Positions 33,641-45,539 of a stretch of DNA of 64,000 nucleotides are shown piece by piece (positions within the stretch are counted from its first letter, which is position 1; each line of letters starts with the position of its first letter). The notes under the pieces were generated by a model. That model was not told the DNA's origin. It searched no databases and worked only from the letters and a program-made list of their open reading frames with translations. The position numbers were made by a program, and so were the translations under genes. The stretch comes from Ochotona curzoniae (taxonomy: Eukaryota > Chordata > Mammalia > Lagomorpha > Ochotonidae), in contig NW_024465369.1 of the NCBI RefSeq assembly GCF_017591425.1, positions 30,651,501-30,715,500 on the forward strand, read 5' to 3'.

Positions 33641-35830
33641 AAATTAGTATATATTTTTGCACAAGTAATGCATGCAAACTTCCAAATGTGCACACCAAGC
33701 CTACCTCCTCAGTTCAGCTGCAGAAGGAACCACAGAAAAGAAACCCCAGTGTACTTTGTCTCTAAGATCCCAACTCAAGAACCTGGCAAGGATTTCTAAG
33801 AAAAAAAAAAAAAAAAACAGAAATCAGGGATTTGTCAAGTATAGTAGAGACCAAGGTAGAAAAGGCAAATGAATTCTGTAGGCAGCAACTGATTTACATT
33901 TGCAAAACTGCCAAGTGTATCACTTACCCTGGAGAGAGAAACACCCATTTATTAGACATTCTCGTGGACATTTTGCTTAAGACCTATGAGTGAGATCATC
34001 AGTAAGTTTAGAAAGTGTAAGCAATGGTACATAAATACTAATGCAGGGATCAAATGAAGACATAAAGTAATTTAGGCAAAAGTGCATTTGTAAAATTCCC
34101 TTGTCACATGCGTTACTTTTGGAAGTTAAAGCCATAAATCACAGCTGTAGGATGATTTGTCTCTTAATTAGTTATCTGTTAATCTTTATTCCCTAGAGCT
34201 TATTGAGGAAACATGAATTTATGCCGCTTTGTTTTATGCAAATTTGTCTACTTGATTTTTCTTCTCCATTAACATTGAGAGTTTTCAAATTAATATATAT
34301 GAAACTCAGGCATGCATAATGAATATTAAGTCCTAGTACTTTGAATTCCAGGCTATTTTGTATATGTAAGAAGTTAATTATAACCATTTTGAGGTTTTAA
34401 AGTTAGGTATTTCTTATGAAGGAATAAAGGGGAAAAGCTTATTTTGTACAATTTGCAAAACAATAATGTAATTAGTACACACTGAGCATAAAAGTCACCT
34501 TAAAAGCTACAAATCAGGTCAGCCATTAGCAATAACAGTATCAGTGAGGCCCCCACCGCTTCTGCTAGTGTTTAAAACAGTCATTAGTACTTCAAACTAG
34601 ATAGAATTTTCTTTTTCCATTCTAAGACCATCTATATAGACATTCAGGCAAGGTTTAGAGATGTATCGTTCAGCTTTGCTCAGCTATGCAAATTAAGAAA
34701 ACTAATCACTTGCAGAACCTAAAAATAAAAAGGAATTTAATCAGAATGAAATTGCTTCTACACATTCCTCGGCGGGTCCCTGCTGGGGGGACTGTACATG
34801 CGTGCCCAAATTGGTGGCAGAGGCACAACTGTTGCTCCGTCAGCTCCAACGGGCCAGAATGTTAGAAGTGACAGCTGGCCTTGGGATGATGTGTTAGGAT
34901 AGGCCATCCAGGTGGCAGCTGGTTCCAGGAGTCAAGTGTCCTCGATTGATATGGCCTGGAGTCAGCCAGCCACTCCGCTTGGTCCCCCCCGCCCCTGGAG
35001 TTCCTAGGCCTGGTTGAGCCCTCCAGTGTGCTCTATCTTTATCATTGCTAACTGCAGGCCAGCTGCCCATCATAGCCCATGTACTGCCCTACCACACTCA
35101 GTATGCTGTGAGCGAACAACACTCTCAGATGTTCCTGGTAAACTTTTCAGAACGAGGCTCATTTTAGGACTCCAGTTTGCCCAAGTTTGTTCTTAACCCT
35201 AGGGCGTTCAGCTGTTGTTCTGGGTCCCAAGACTCTCCTTACTTCATCTGTTTATATTTTTTGAACCAACACCATTTCCAAGAAAGTTCTCTAAGTGGTC
35301 CCTTGGGATTCCTGCGGAATGCATCTTGGGTTCCTGCTTGTCAGGGTCACTGTGAATCAGTGTCAGAACCGTGTCCCGTTTTAGAACTGGCTGTACATAC
35401 GTTCCCTTTGGGGTTTCTAACGCTTCTTCCTAACAGCTAAGGAGGCAGGGCTGTGCATGACAAACATCACCTACCACGGCTGTAGAAGTAACTAACAGGG
35501 CCACTTTCTCATATAATTCAATCAAATAAAGGCAGGTCTTCATTGAACATTTACTTCATTCTGGATACAATGACATAAGAAGCTCATTGAGTAGTGTGGG
35601 AAGTAGACTATGGCATTAATTAGTCCCAAAACAGTGGGATAAATGACTCAGGAGGGGTGTGCAAAAGATGCCTGTAACAAAGGAAGGTATTCTTTGGGGA
35701 AAATTGCACAAGCTGGAATTTGGAGCTGATAAATTGTCAGCAGGGTTAACAGAAAGGATTCTGAAGGCATAAAATAAGAAGGTGTAGGGAAACCATTTCA
35801 TCTGTAAGTCCTTTTTAAAATATTAAAATT

Positions 35831-36163
35831 GGGGGGCCCGGCGCGGTGGCGCAAGTGGTTAAAGGTCCTCGCCTTGCACGCCCGGGATCCCACATGGGCG
35901 CCGGTTCTAATCCCGGCAGCCCCGCTTCCCTTCCAGCTCCCTGCCTGTGGCCTGGGAAAGCAGTCGAGGACGGCCCAAAAGCTTTGGGAACCTGCACCCG
36001 CGTGGGAGACCCGGAAGAGGCTCCTGGCTTTGGATCGGCATAGTATTGGCCCGTTGCGCTCACTTGGGGAGTGAATCATCGGACGGAAGATCTTCCTCTC
36101 TGTCTCTCCTCTCTGTATATCTGCCTTTCCAATGAAAAAAATAATAAAAATAAATCTTTTTTA
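35831..36163 (+). mobile_element. Very young C-type SINE (array member 1)
   Basis: CpG-rich head GGGGCCCGGCGCGGTGGCGC with a tRNA-type A box (35847-35858) and intact B box GGTTCTAATCC (35903-35913), so the internal RNA polymerase III promoter appears complete. Flanked by AAAATATTAAAATTGGG at 35817 and again from 36164. Confidence 0.96.
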
Positions 36164-36177
36164 AAAATATTAAAATT

Positions 36178-36503
36178 GGGGGCCTAAGCAGTATCCTTGT
36201 GCCTAAAGTCCTTGCCTTGCACGTGCCAGGATCCTATATGGGTGCCAGTTCTTATCCTAGCGGCCCCACTTCCCATGCAGCTCCCTGCTAATCTGCCTGG
36301 GAAAGCTTTAGAAGATGGCCCAAAGCCTTGGGATCCTGGACCCATGTGGGAACTCTGGCTTCGGATTGGCTCAGCTCCAGCCGTTGTGGCCTCCTGGGGA
36401 GTGAATCAGCAGACAGAAAATCTTCCTCTCTGTCTCTCCTTCTCTCTGTACATCTGGTATCTGACTTTCTGATAAAAAGAAATAATAAACAAATCTTTTA
36501 AAA
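36178..36503 (+). mobile_element. C-type SINE (array member 2)
   Basis: Head GGGCCTAAGCAGTATCC has lost most CpGs. The right end runs into AAACATAAAATTGAGAGG, a version of the shared linker. Confidence 0.92.
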
Positions 36504-36521
36504 AACATAAAATTGAGAGGA

Positions 36522-36850
36522 GGGAGATTGGTGCTGTGGTACAGTGGGTAAAGCCACTACCTGTGACTCCTGCATCCACAGTGAGAGCTGGTCCATATCC
36601 TGGCTGCTTCACTTCTGATCTAGATTCCTGCTAATCTGCCTGGGAAAAAGTAGAAGATGGCTCAAGTCCTGGAGCCCCGGTACCCATGTAGGAGACCCAG
36701 ACAAAACTCCTGCTTCCTGATTTCCATCTGGCCTCACCCTGGCCTTTGCGGTCTGTGAGTCAGCAGAAGAAAAAGGATCTCTCTTTCTTTCTCTCACTTT
36801 CTCTTTTTCCTTCTGTGTAACACTGACTTTCAATCAAATACAATATCTTT
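36522..36850 (+). mobile_element. Older C-type SINE (array member 3)
   Basis: GATTGGTGCTGTGGTACAGTGGG head and AAGTAGAAGATGGCTCAAG body belong to an older subfamily than members 1 and 4. The tail ends in AAAATATAAAATTTGGG, the linker again. Confidence 0.92.
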
Positions 36851-36865
36851 TAAAATATAAAATTT

Positions 36866-37190
36866 GGGGGCCCGGCGGCATGGCCTAGCTGCTAAAGTCC
36901 TTGCCTTGAACACCCCGGGATCCCATATGGGCGCTGATTCTAATCCCGCCAGCTCCACTTCCCATCCAGCTCCATGCTTGTGGCCTGGGAAAGCAGTTGA
37001 GGACGGCCCAAAGCTTTGGGACCCTGCACCCGCGTGGGAGACCAGGAAGAGGTTTCCAGTTCCCGGCTTTGGATCAGCATAGCACCAGTCGTTGCAGTCA
37101 CTTGGGGAGTGAATCATCGGCCGGAAGATCTTCCTCTCTGTCTCTCCTCCTCTCTGTATATATCTGACTTTCCAATAAATAAATAAATCT
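36866..37190 (+). mobile_element. Young C-type SINE (array member 4)
   Basis: GCCCGGCGGCATGGCCTAGC head, GTTGAGGACGGCCCAAAGC body and an AATAAATAAATAAATC tail, close to member 1. The following linker is AAAATTTAAATTGGGG. Confidence 0.94.
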
Positions 37191-37207
37191 TTAAAAAAAT
37201 TTAAATT

Positions 37208-37541
37208 GGGGGGCTGGTGCTGGCTGTGGTATAGCAAATTAAGCTACCACCTGTAGTGTCGGTCAGTATCCTATATAATGTCTGGTTCCAAAGTTAGGCT
37301 GTTCCATTTCCAATCTAGCTCTCTACTAATGCATGTGAAAAGTCAGTGGAAGATGGCACAAGTGCTTGGGACCCTGCACCCAAAAGAAAAACGAGGTGAA
37401 ACTCATGGTTCGTGGGTTCAGCATGGCTCAGGCCTGGCCGTTGTAGCCATTTGGGGAGTGAATCAGTGGATGGAAGGCCTCTTTCTATCTCTTTGCCTCT
37501 GTAACTATGACTTTCGTATAAATAAATGAACCTCTAAAAGG
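37208..37541 (+). mobile_element. Older C-type SINE (array member 5)
   Basis: GGGCTGGTGCTGGCTGTGG head and GTGGAAGATGGCACAAG body belong to an older subfamily. After the tail comes GTTAAAATTAAAATTCACATAAC, the last linker copy plus unique flank. Confidence 0.9.
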
Positions 37542-37585
37542 TTAAAATTAAAATTCACATAACTGCTATCCTTTGAGAATCAGGA

Positions 37586-38275
37586 GGAGCAATGTGGATG
37601 GTCAGTGCAGCAGTTAAGACATTGCTTTGGAGCCCTGCGCTTCATCTCAGAGTGACTGAGTTCAAATTCAAGTTATACTTCTTTTTTTTTTTTTTTTAGA
37701 TATTCTTTTTTATTGAAAAGATAGAGTTAGATAGGGAAGCAGTGACTGAGAGCAAGATCTTCCATCCACTGGTTTACTCCAGAAATGTCCACGATAGCCA
37801 AAGCTGAGCCGATCCAAAACGAGGAGCCAGGAGTCACTCCCAGTCTCCTAAGCTGGTGCAGAGGCCCAAGCATTGGGCCATCCTCTGCTGCTTTCTTGTG
37901 CCATGCAGGGAGCTGGATGGGAAATGGAGCAGTTAGGACACGAACTGGCACCCATATGGGATGATGCCAGGACTTGTAGTCTGAGGATTACCCAACTGAG
38001 CTGTTGTGCTGGCCTGTAGGCTCCACTTTTGATTTTGGCTTCCTGCATGTCCTGGGAAGCAGAGGTGATAACTAAGATGCACAGATCCCTGTCACTGATG
38101 TGGAAGACCCAGGCTGATTTCCCAGGTGCCATCTTCAATCTAACCCAATCACAGCTCCCCAGTTACTGAAGATATTTGTGGCAGTAAACTATTTCTTTCT
38201 CTCTCTCTTTCCGTCTTCCGTATGAGTCAATATGTGAGCCTCTCTGCCATGCAGGTAAGCTAAACAAATAAATAA
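37586..38275 (+). mobile_element. Old plus-strand SINE interrupted by another SINE
   Basis: The head part (37586-37682, including GGTCAGTGCAGCAGTTAAGAC) and the body/tail part (about 38017-38275, starting TAGGCTCCACTTTTG) belong to one element split by the minus-strand copy between them. Confidence 0.75.
37683..38016 (-). mobile_element. C-type SINE nested in an older SINE
   Basis: A poly-T start, ATTCTTTTTTATTGAAAAG, and a head complement ending GTTGTGCTGGCC lie inside the split plus-strand SINE. Confidence 0.85.
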
Positions 38276-38324
38276 GTAAGACTTCTGGTTTTCTTTTATC
38301 TTTTTCTTAAAAATAAAGAAAAAA

Positions 38325-38641
38325 TTTACAGACACATGTATTTTTATTGGAAAGGCAGATTTACAGAGAGAGGGAGAGACAGAAAAATCTACTGTCCTCT
38401 GATTCATCCAACATGTGGCTGTGGTGACCAGAACTGAGCCAATCTGAAGACAGAAGCCAGAAGCTTCTTCTAGGTCTCCCATGTGGGTGCAGGGTCCCAA
38501 GGCTTTGGGCTGTCCTCGGCTGCTTTCCCACACCACAAGCAGGGAGCTGGATGGGAAGTGGAGAAACCAGAACAAAAACTGACACCTAACATGGTGCTGC
38601 TTGCATACCAAGGATTAGCCTGTTGAGCCATTGAGCCAGTC
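38325..38641 (-). mobile_element. C-type SINE
   Basis: TTTTTATTGGAAAGGCAGATTTACAG start, body TGCTTTCCCACACCACAAGC and head complement near GAGCCATTGAGCCAGTCCCC. Confidence 0.88.
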
Positions 38642-39257
38642 CCCTTGACTGCTTTTGTACTAAATCAATGTTTGCTTCTAATGTTAAAATCATACAGAAA
38701 AGTTGGACCCATTTAACCACTTATAAGTCATGACATAACCAAGACTGACAACACGAGAAAGTAAATAAATGTCTTGAAGTCTAAAAATAAAAGCAAAAAA
38801 CGAAATGCAGGCCCTAGGAATTCAGAACCCTGCACGGTCACGCTGGAGTCCATCTGGTTACATGCCTGGGTTTTATTGTTTGTAGAGAAGCATCAAGCCA
38901 AAAGCACGCTTATTATCTTTAGCCTGTTTCTAAGTTAAATTAAATATTTTGTACTCCAGCCTCACCTTTAGGGTATATGCTTTTCATTGTCTGGACTGAG
39001 TAGGAAGACAGCAGAGTGAGTCCCAGTGAGACCTCAAAGAGGCCCATGCGTATTTCAAAATTTGAAAATCATCTACACCTGCTTCAAAAGACTGCCATGA
39101 TGACTAAGTAACGTTACCATTTGCAAAGCATTTAAAATAGACCCCGACATATGGCAGGTCTTCTAAACAGGAGCTGAGACACCATAAGGTGTTTAACCAG
39201 TTCTTCGTTGATGTTTACAATTTTTAACTTTGCTGAGTTTGTCTAATGTAGAAACTA

Positions 39258-39556
39258 TCAGGGCTGTGTTGGCACAGCAGTTAAAGGGTTGCTTGGGAAT
39301 CCCGTATCCCATACTGAAGTGCTTGGGTTCAAATATAATATCCATTACCTAGTCCAGATTCCTGCACACTTTGGGAGACAACGGTAATGGCTCAAGTACT
39401 TGGTTCCCTCTGTTCACATGAGAGGATTGAACTGAGTTCTGGACTCATGGTTTTTGCCTGCTCCAGCTCCTCCTGTAGAAGGCATTTGGGGCATCAACCC
39501 ACGAGGCCGTCTCTCTCCATCTCTCTCCCAAGCCTCCCTTTGAATAAATAAGTTTT
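39258..39556 (+). mobile_element. C-type SINE, diverged
   Basis: GGGCTGTGTTGGCACAGCAGTT head, TGGGTTCAAATATAATATCC B-box region and a TTTGAATAAATAAG tail. Confidence 0.8.
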
Positions 39557-41644
39557 TTAAAAATGCGCCAGGCAAGTTCTGAATTAGACTTTTCTCAGTT
39601 CCACTGCTGCTTGTTACTAAATTGTCACTCTGAACTTGATAAATGTGTACCATATTGTTGACACACCCTCCAGGCAGCATCAAATGTGAGAAGTGGAGTC
39701 CAAGGGAGTGGCTTCTAAGGCCAGGCCCCAAGAGAATCCACTGCAGATTTTCTGTCTGCAGAAAAGCTGTGCCATAGAGGGGACCACTGAGGACAGGCCG
39801 GGCAAAGAGAAGATGATGCAGACATATTCTCATCAACCTGCAGGAGTAGTGGAGGTTTGGGAACGCGTATAACAAAGCCCCTTTCCACTCCAGAGAAATT
39901 CAGCCTTTTCCTCTCTCAGGGTCATTTGTGGAATGACTACCTCAGCCATCCTTCTCTGTCCCAGGAGAGGTGTGCTTCACCGCATTCTTTGGCAGAGCAT
40001 GTGTTGGTTGGTGGTGAGGCCAGAGGGAGAGGCTGCCCTCTCATTTCCCTCCCTGTCCCTAATCTCTGCTACGTTACAACCTCATCTCCAGGCTGGTTTC
40101 AGGAGAAGGGCAGGAAGACATTTACACACCAGCCACCCCTCCTGAGTCCTTTCTGCTTTATCGCTGTAGTCACTCAAGATCAAATATTGACCAGCCCTGG
40201 TAATGGACTGAAGGTGAAGTGAACCCGAGTTCTCTGCATTCTGTGCTTCTCTGCCCTTCACAAGGAGACATTGGTTCCTCCCATTGCAGTGGTGAAATCT
40301 CCCCCACCTTCCAGCACCTGGCCTAGCCCGTATGGTGGCAATGCTGGTATGTCAGTTCCAAGCCTGACCCCTAAGACCTGAAATTCTTGCACTTACTCTC
40401 TTGGCTCCTGCCCCATACTCTAGGAACAGCTGGAGTGTACTACCTGCCACCAGTCAGCCCATAATCAGCCATGAGCCCAGCACTGCCCCCCAAGAGCTGC
40501 TCTGCCAAGCCCGGCCAAGGTCAGCTGAGAGGTGTAACTGACTTGCTTTTGCATGAGTAAGCACAAGTGACAGGAAGAACCACCCAGGACATGCACAGAT
40601 TTGTAAACTATATAAACACTGTGTCACTTGAAATCTGATGTTACTCAGCAGTATTGTGGTAAGAGATAAATAATACAACTGTCTCTCCCTGATGCTGTCT
40701 GTGGATTCAAACATGCCTGTGAGATACTCAACAAATGGTCAAATTCTCATTGTCAATCTGGCTCCAGCCAAGAACATGTACTGCCCTCTCTTACAATAAC
40801 CTGTAGGAGGGGGACTGTAGAAAAATGGAGATCTTTTAACTTAGCAGATGTCCAGGAGGCTCAAGGGAAAGTGCATGAGCCTCTGGAAAGATTCACAAGA
40901 TGACAGGCTTAGGAATGCCCTGCCCATGCACAGTTGGACTGCAAAGATCACAGAAAGCTTGGTGTGATGGCATTGCCTGTGGAAACCGGTAAGGCAGGCC
41001 TAGCTTCCCATTGTGGATTGGGTTGAGACCAGATTGTACAAGTTAAGAGCAGAAGGAAAAAAAAGAAAAAGGTAATCATGGAGAAGACAATGAGACACCC
41101 CTGGTCACAGAGCTGAAGCTGCAGCCAAGCTTATCTGAAGTCTCTGAGAGCAAGGTAGCCCTCCAAGGGGCTCTGAGACCCATGCCGTTAACTTCCATTC
41201 CTAACACATCTCCTAACTTTCTCTTGATCACTACTCCATGTTGTAACCACCAGCTAGTATGCTCCTTTGGAAAACCCTGGAAAAGCCACAGGGAAGACAG
41301 TGTTAAGTGCAAGAAGGATGGGCCCCAACTGAAGACACCTTCTCTCATCTCCAGTCATCATACAGATCCTCCTCCTTCACTCCCTTGCCCCAACCTCCTG
41401 CCATTATTTCAAAGAATTTGGAAAGTACCTTGCACACCAAGGACAAGTGAAAAGCCTTAGCTCACTGGGCAGGTCACAGTGGATACTTTGGATCTCTGAA
41501 GTGACCCACTGGAATGCAATTGTGGAGCTTGTTTTAGACAGGAGAGCAAAGCTATCCATAGCCTCACAAATAGCTCTCATATATCCATGGGATCTCAGCA
41601 CCTAACTGCTGGGACCACAGGTGCAGAAAAAGGAAAAATAAAAA

Positions 41645-41930
41645 TTTGATTGAGATGGGCATCTTACCTAGCAATCAAGGTGCCCATGTTCCATGTTGCT
41701 TTTTCCAGTTTCAGGCCCTTGCTCCAGTTCCTAATCTCAGCTTCCTGCTGATGCAAACCTGGGGAGGTAGTATGGATGGCCCATTGACTGGGTTCTAGCC
41801 ACTCACATGGTCGAAAAAAATGGAGTCCCTGGTTCCTGGTTTCAGCCCCTGGATGTTGCAGGCATCTGAGGAGTCAGCCAATCAGCGTGAGTGTGCTTGC
41901 TCTCTCTTCTCCTAATGACATAAAGAAAGA
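41645..41930 (+). mobile_element. Old C-type SINE
   Basis: TTCCTGCTGATGCAAACCTGGGGAGG and CCTGGTTCCTGGTTTCAGCCCC are body motifs of an old subfamily. The head is poor. Confidence 0.7.
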
Positions 41931-41949
41931 AAAAGGAATATTCATTGCT

Positions 41950-42255
41950 GAAACAGGACTTGGCCTGGTGGTTAATGCATTCGTGTCTCAAAGTACCTGG
42001 GTTCAAACACCAGCTTTGAACTCGAGTCTCCTACCAGCGTAAACCCTGGGAGATAGTAGTAATGGCTCAAGCAATTGGTTCCTGGTACTCATGTGGAGGA
42101 CTTGGGTTGTGAACCTGGCTCTTGGTTATGGTTCTAGCCTAACACTAGCTGTTGTGGTTTTAAAGAGCAAACAAGCAGATGGAAGCTTTTTCTTTTTCTT
42201 TTTCTTTTTTTTTTTTTTTTACCTCCTCCTCTCTCTATCTCTCTCCCCTCTATGT
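41950..42255 (+). mobile_element. Old C-type SINE, same orientation
   Basis: GACTTGGCCTGGTGGTTAATGC head, GGGTTCAAACACCAGC B-box region, and a T/CT-rich stretch expanded at 42187-42247. Confidence 0.75.
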
Positions 42256-42299
42256 GTCTCTATGTGAACAAATTGTTGGCTGTTTTTGTACAGCCGTGA

Positions 42300-42470
42300 C
42301 AAAAAGTAAAGCTGAACACAGGAAAGTGTGTCTTTAGTTGGAGGCTAGCCTCTTTGTCTTATTGGGTAAGTAAAGTGGAGCAACCTGGACTCCAACAACA
42401 TCCATTGTAGGTGGTGGTTCTAACAGGCAGTGATTTTACCAGCTGTGTCACACCACCATCCCCAAAGACA
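42300..42470 (-). mobile_element. Partial SINE, head half
   Basis: The right end, ACCAGCTGTGTCACACCACC, is the complement of a C-type SINE head. The rest is weakly recognisable. Confidence 0.45.
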
Positions 42471-42589
42471 CAATTTTAATCCTTTCTACATTCATAGACT
42501 TAATTCACCCCAATCATGATGTTCAACAAAACATAAGGAGACCACAGTTTCACAAGAGTATCAACAAGGGCTAAAATGGTAATCACATC

Positions 42590-42830
42590 TCAAGATGACC
42601 ATTTCATTCTTATACATCTTCTGTGTTCTAAATTAGTTGTACATTTTAGAAAAAAAATATGTCTTTTTGAGACTGGCTTCTTTCACTAAACATAGTAATT
42701 TCTAGTTGTATCCATTTTGTTGCAACAAAAAAAAAAAAAAAAGGATTGCATTTTTTTATGGTTGAATAGTATTCCATAGCATATTAGTGCATTTTCTTCA
42801 TCTAGTCATCCATTGATGGATATCATGGGA
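42590..42830 (-). mobile_element. Antisense L1 3'-end relic
   Basis: ATGGTTGAATAGTATTCCATAGC and CATCCATTGATGGATATCATGG, preceded by CACTAAACATAGTAATTTCTAG, are the antisense of L1 ORF2-end/3' UTR sequence. A 19-bp A-run is inserted near 42727. Confidence 0.85.
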
Positions 42831-43254
42831 ATGGTGTCCACAGCCATGGCAGCCAGTCTTGGAAAACAGTGGGAACTCAGACCCTGGAGCAGGCACAAGG
42901 CTGGTGGGCTGATCTCCAGTGTGTGGTCACACCAGAGGAAGAATCTTTGGGCCCGACCCTGGGCTGCCACCTCTGACCTCTCTGGAAAATTGGAAGGAAA
43001 GGCTCCATTTTCACCCCTTTATACAGTCTTATTGTTTTGTCTTTGTATACTCTGTCCAGGCTGGAGAGAGAGGCCTACCTTGGTCAATTCCACCTTGGGA
43101 TGCCCATGCCAGCCTCAGTAGGCCCTAGGGTAGGGGTCTCACACAGTTTGAGGAGTTACCTTTCCAAAGACAAGAAGAAAGCATATTTTGAAAGGTTTTA
43201 CCTTTTCTCTGTCTGCATCTCCTCTTACATTCCAAAACCTCTGAATTAGGACCC

Positions 43255-43395
43255 TCAGAATTAGGCTCCTGGCTTCAGTTCTGGCTGTTGTGGCTATTTG
43301 GGGAACGAGCTAATGGATGGAAGATCTTTCTCTATCTCTCCTCTCTAAATCCAGCCTTCAAATAAAAACTGAAACATATTTAAAAGAAGAAAAAT
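43255..43395 (+). mobile_element. SINE 3' third
   Basis: TTAGGCTCCTGGCTTCAG, then ATGGATGGAAGATCTTTC, then a CT-rich end and CAAATAAAAACTG tail. Only the right third of the element is present. Confidence 0.75.
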
Positions 43396-43417
43396 GTAAA
43401 TAAACAATGTATATATG

Positions 43418-43540
43418 TGAGGGGGCTTTAAAAAGTTCATGGAAATTCATATTATGACAAAAATGCATGGATTGCAAACATTTTTGCACCAGATTTGAAG
43501 TATGCTCTCAGACCATTTCCCCCATACTTTTTATTGTGCC
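43418..43540 (+). mobile_element. Copy of short interspersed repeat (possible MITE)
   Basis: GGGGGCTTTAAAAAGTTCATGG start, AAATTCATATTATGAC, ATGCATGGATTGCAAAC and TTTTTGCACCAG. This is the best preserved left end of the four copies in the window. Confidence 0.55.
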
Positions 43541-43879
43541 TTCATACCAAAGACAGGCTCACAGGTACCTGCTTGCATCCTCTGGGAATGAACCAACTCT
43601 GAATGAGGAGTCTCTGTCTGGATCCACACCAGACTGATAAGCAATGAAATACAGAATATACACAGTATGATAAACCTTGACGGTGAAGAGATCATGAATG
43701 CACCCCTGCCACTGTCACCCTGAAGGCCAGGCTTCCTGGGGTACCTCCCAGCCTCTCTCACCTGCTTGTCAAGTCACCCTGTTCAGGCCTGAGTGTCCCA
43801 CTCTGTCAGACTTTACACAAGTCCTGCTCTCTGTCTCCTGCTGGCTCTTTGGACCCAGAGCAGCTCTTTGCTTTTTCAG

Positions 43880-44052
43880 GAAACAAACTGGATGAAAGTC
43901 CAGGGCTGGGACTTCCTCCTTGGTCTATTTGACAAGGACTGACGTACACCGGGCCTTTGAATCCCGGAAGCCAAGGCCACACCCGACCTTGGTTGCCGCC
44001 TCCAGAAGGCTCTGTTGGAGGAAAAAGGACAGAGACAAAAAACTACTGCAAC
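43880..44052 (+). other. NOSTRIN: NOSTRIN 5' UTR (inferred)
   Basis: The stretch before the start codon has an in-frame TGA at 43930-43932 and no in-frame ATG after it, so translation cannot start further upstream in this exon. A possible acceptor, CTTTGCTTTTTCAG, ends at 43879 and would make this an internal 5' UTR exon. It could instead be part of a first exon with a promoter further left. The stretch is moderately GC-rich with several CpGs and no TATA box I can support. Confidence 0.5.
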
Positions 44053-44079
44053 ATGAGGGACCCGCTGGCAAATTGCTCG
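44053..44079 (+). CDS. NOSTRIN: NOSTRIN first coding exon
   Basis: NOSTRIN is an F-BAR and SH3 adaptor that binds endothelial nitric oxide synthase and moves it from the plasma membrane to vesicles. This exon supplies nine codons, MRDPLANCS, followed by a GTGAGT donor at 44080. The human protein as I recall it begins MRDPLTDCP, so three positions differ. The start codon has A at -3, a fair Kozak context, and an upstream in-frame stop confirms it. The exon ends in phase 0, which fits the next coding exon at 52528 that begins exactly with YNKVYKNL. The short length alone would not be convincing; the identification rests on the matching second exon and on gene order after CERS6. Confidence 0.9.
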
Positions 44080-45539
44080 GTGAGTAACAAAGTGAGCCAT
44101 GTGGCTGGGTATGGGAGGGAGCGTGGGGGCAGATGTGAACATGAATGGATTTGAGCTGCTCACAAACTTAGATGTTTGAATACTGACTGTGCTACAAAAG
44201 CTTGAGTTTTCTTGGTTGAATAAGTAACTGAGCCCTTCCCAAGACCAGACAGGGCAGGTAACAGCCATCTCCCACTCCCGTGTTCTAGGAAAATATTTCA
44301 GCAGATAGAGCATGGTATTTGGAACCAGATAGTGGCTGTTTAGAAAACATTCTTAAAGCATTTCCAACGGTGCCAGTATCCTGTGTTGGGTAGACAGATA
44401 CAAAAACCAGTGTTTGGCTTTGAAAATGAGGTTAAGGAGGACTGTTTTTGTCCTGCATATTGTTTGAGCCAAGGACTACAAGTCCTGGGGACGGGGGGAG
44501 AAAGAACAAGTCCCCACTCTGTCCACCTGTCCACCTGCAGCGGCTGTCAGGCAGGCTTGCCGCAGAATGGAATGTGAATTGTTTGTACCGTTGGCTGTGT
44601 GAGGGCTCTTCCGATGGTTTACCAGCAGCGGGAAGCTCAAACTCCTACTCTGTCCAGCCTGCAGTGGCTGTCACCTCAGTGAAACTGCCTGAGGAAGGGC
44701 CAACTTCCCACTTGCTGGTGACCCTCAGACCGTTCCCCAGCATGCTGAACTCCAGTCCTGTGAGCATTACCAGAAATAGAAGGTTGGCCAAAAGTTCAAA
44801 GACACTGTGTGGCGGTCAGCAGCATGCGGGGAGACGCTATCTAGAGAACCAGAGACACAAGCAGGGGAGATATTTGCTTTGAAAACAAAGTAGTCAAGAA
44901 ACTGCTAGTTTCTTGTCCTAACAAATGGTGATAAGAAGGGGTTACAGTCATCCCTTCTGTACTTGTCTTTAGAAAGAATAAACTGATGAGGTAGATAAAT
45001 GAAAGCTACAATATGGCTATAAAGCCAAAGACCAGCAAGACATTATTGGTTTCCTTTTATTTACTTAATGGATAAGGAAAGCACATGCTTAGAGTAGATG
45101 GAATTATGACTGCTATTCCACAGACTGAGCTTCAGAATCAGAGAAGCTGAGATGAATTCCCAAATGGGTAGTAATGGTAATGATAAAACATAGCAACCAG
45201 TCAGGCCAACTATCACTTTCTCAATAAAAAATAATATTGCTTAATGTGAAAACAAATTTTAACAATATGGTTGCATACAGATCTAGGAGTAACATGTTTT
45301 AGTGATCTCAATTCTCAATCTTTTATCCTTGGCAATTCTGTATCACTTTTTAAAAATATCTGACTCTTTTAGAATTTATTTCTTTGTTAGCTGATTTATT
45401 TTTCTCTTTGAGTCTGTTCCTTGCTAATTAGTTAAATCCTCTTCTGTCCCAACTCTAAAGCCTGGATGATACTGTGTAGAGTCAGTTGGAAGGAAATTTG
45501 CACCAAGCATCACCAAAGAAGAAAGTCAAGAACAAGTGA

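Larger units (their letters stand above)
24876..43879. other. CERS6-NOSTRIN intergenic region
   Basis: About 19 kb between the inferred CERS6 end and the NOSTRIN start. It holds more than 20 SINE copies, L1 relics and simple repeats, listed separately. Unlisted parts (for example 25760-26260, 26590-27290, 28720-29005, 29880-30500, 31970-33010, 33650-35810, 38650-39250, 39560-41640) appear to be unique AT-rich or mixed sequence with no supported gene. Open frames there are short and have no exon-like context. Confidence 0.7.

Noticed and set aside
39414..39875. 153-codon minus-strand open frame
   Set aside because: Its last third is the antisense of the SINE at 39258-39556; the remainder has no recognisable domain.
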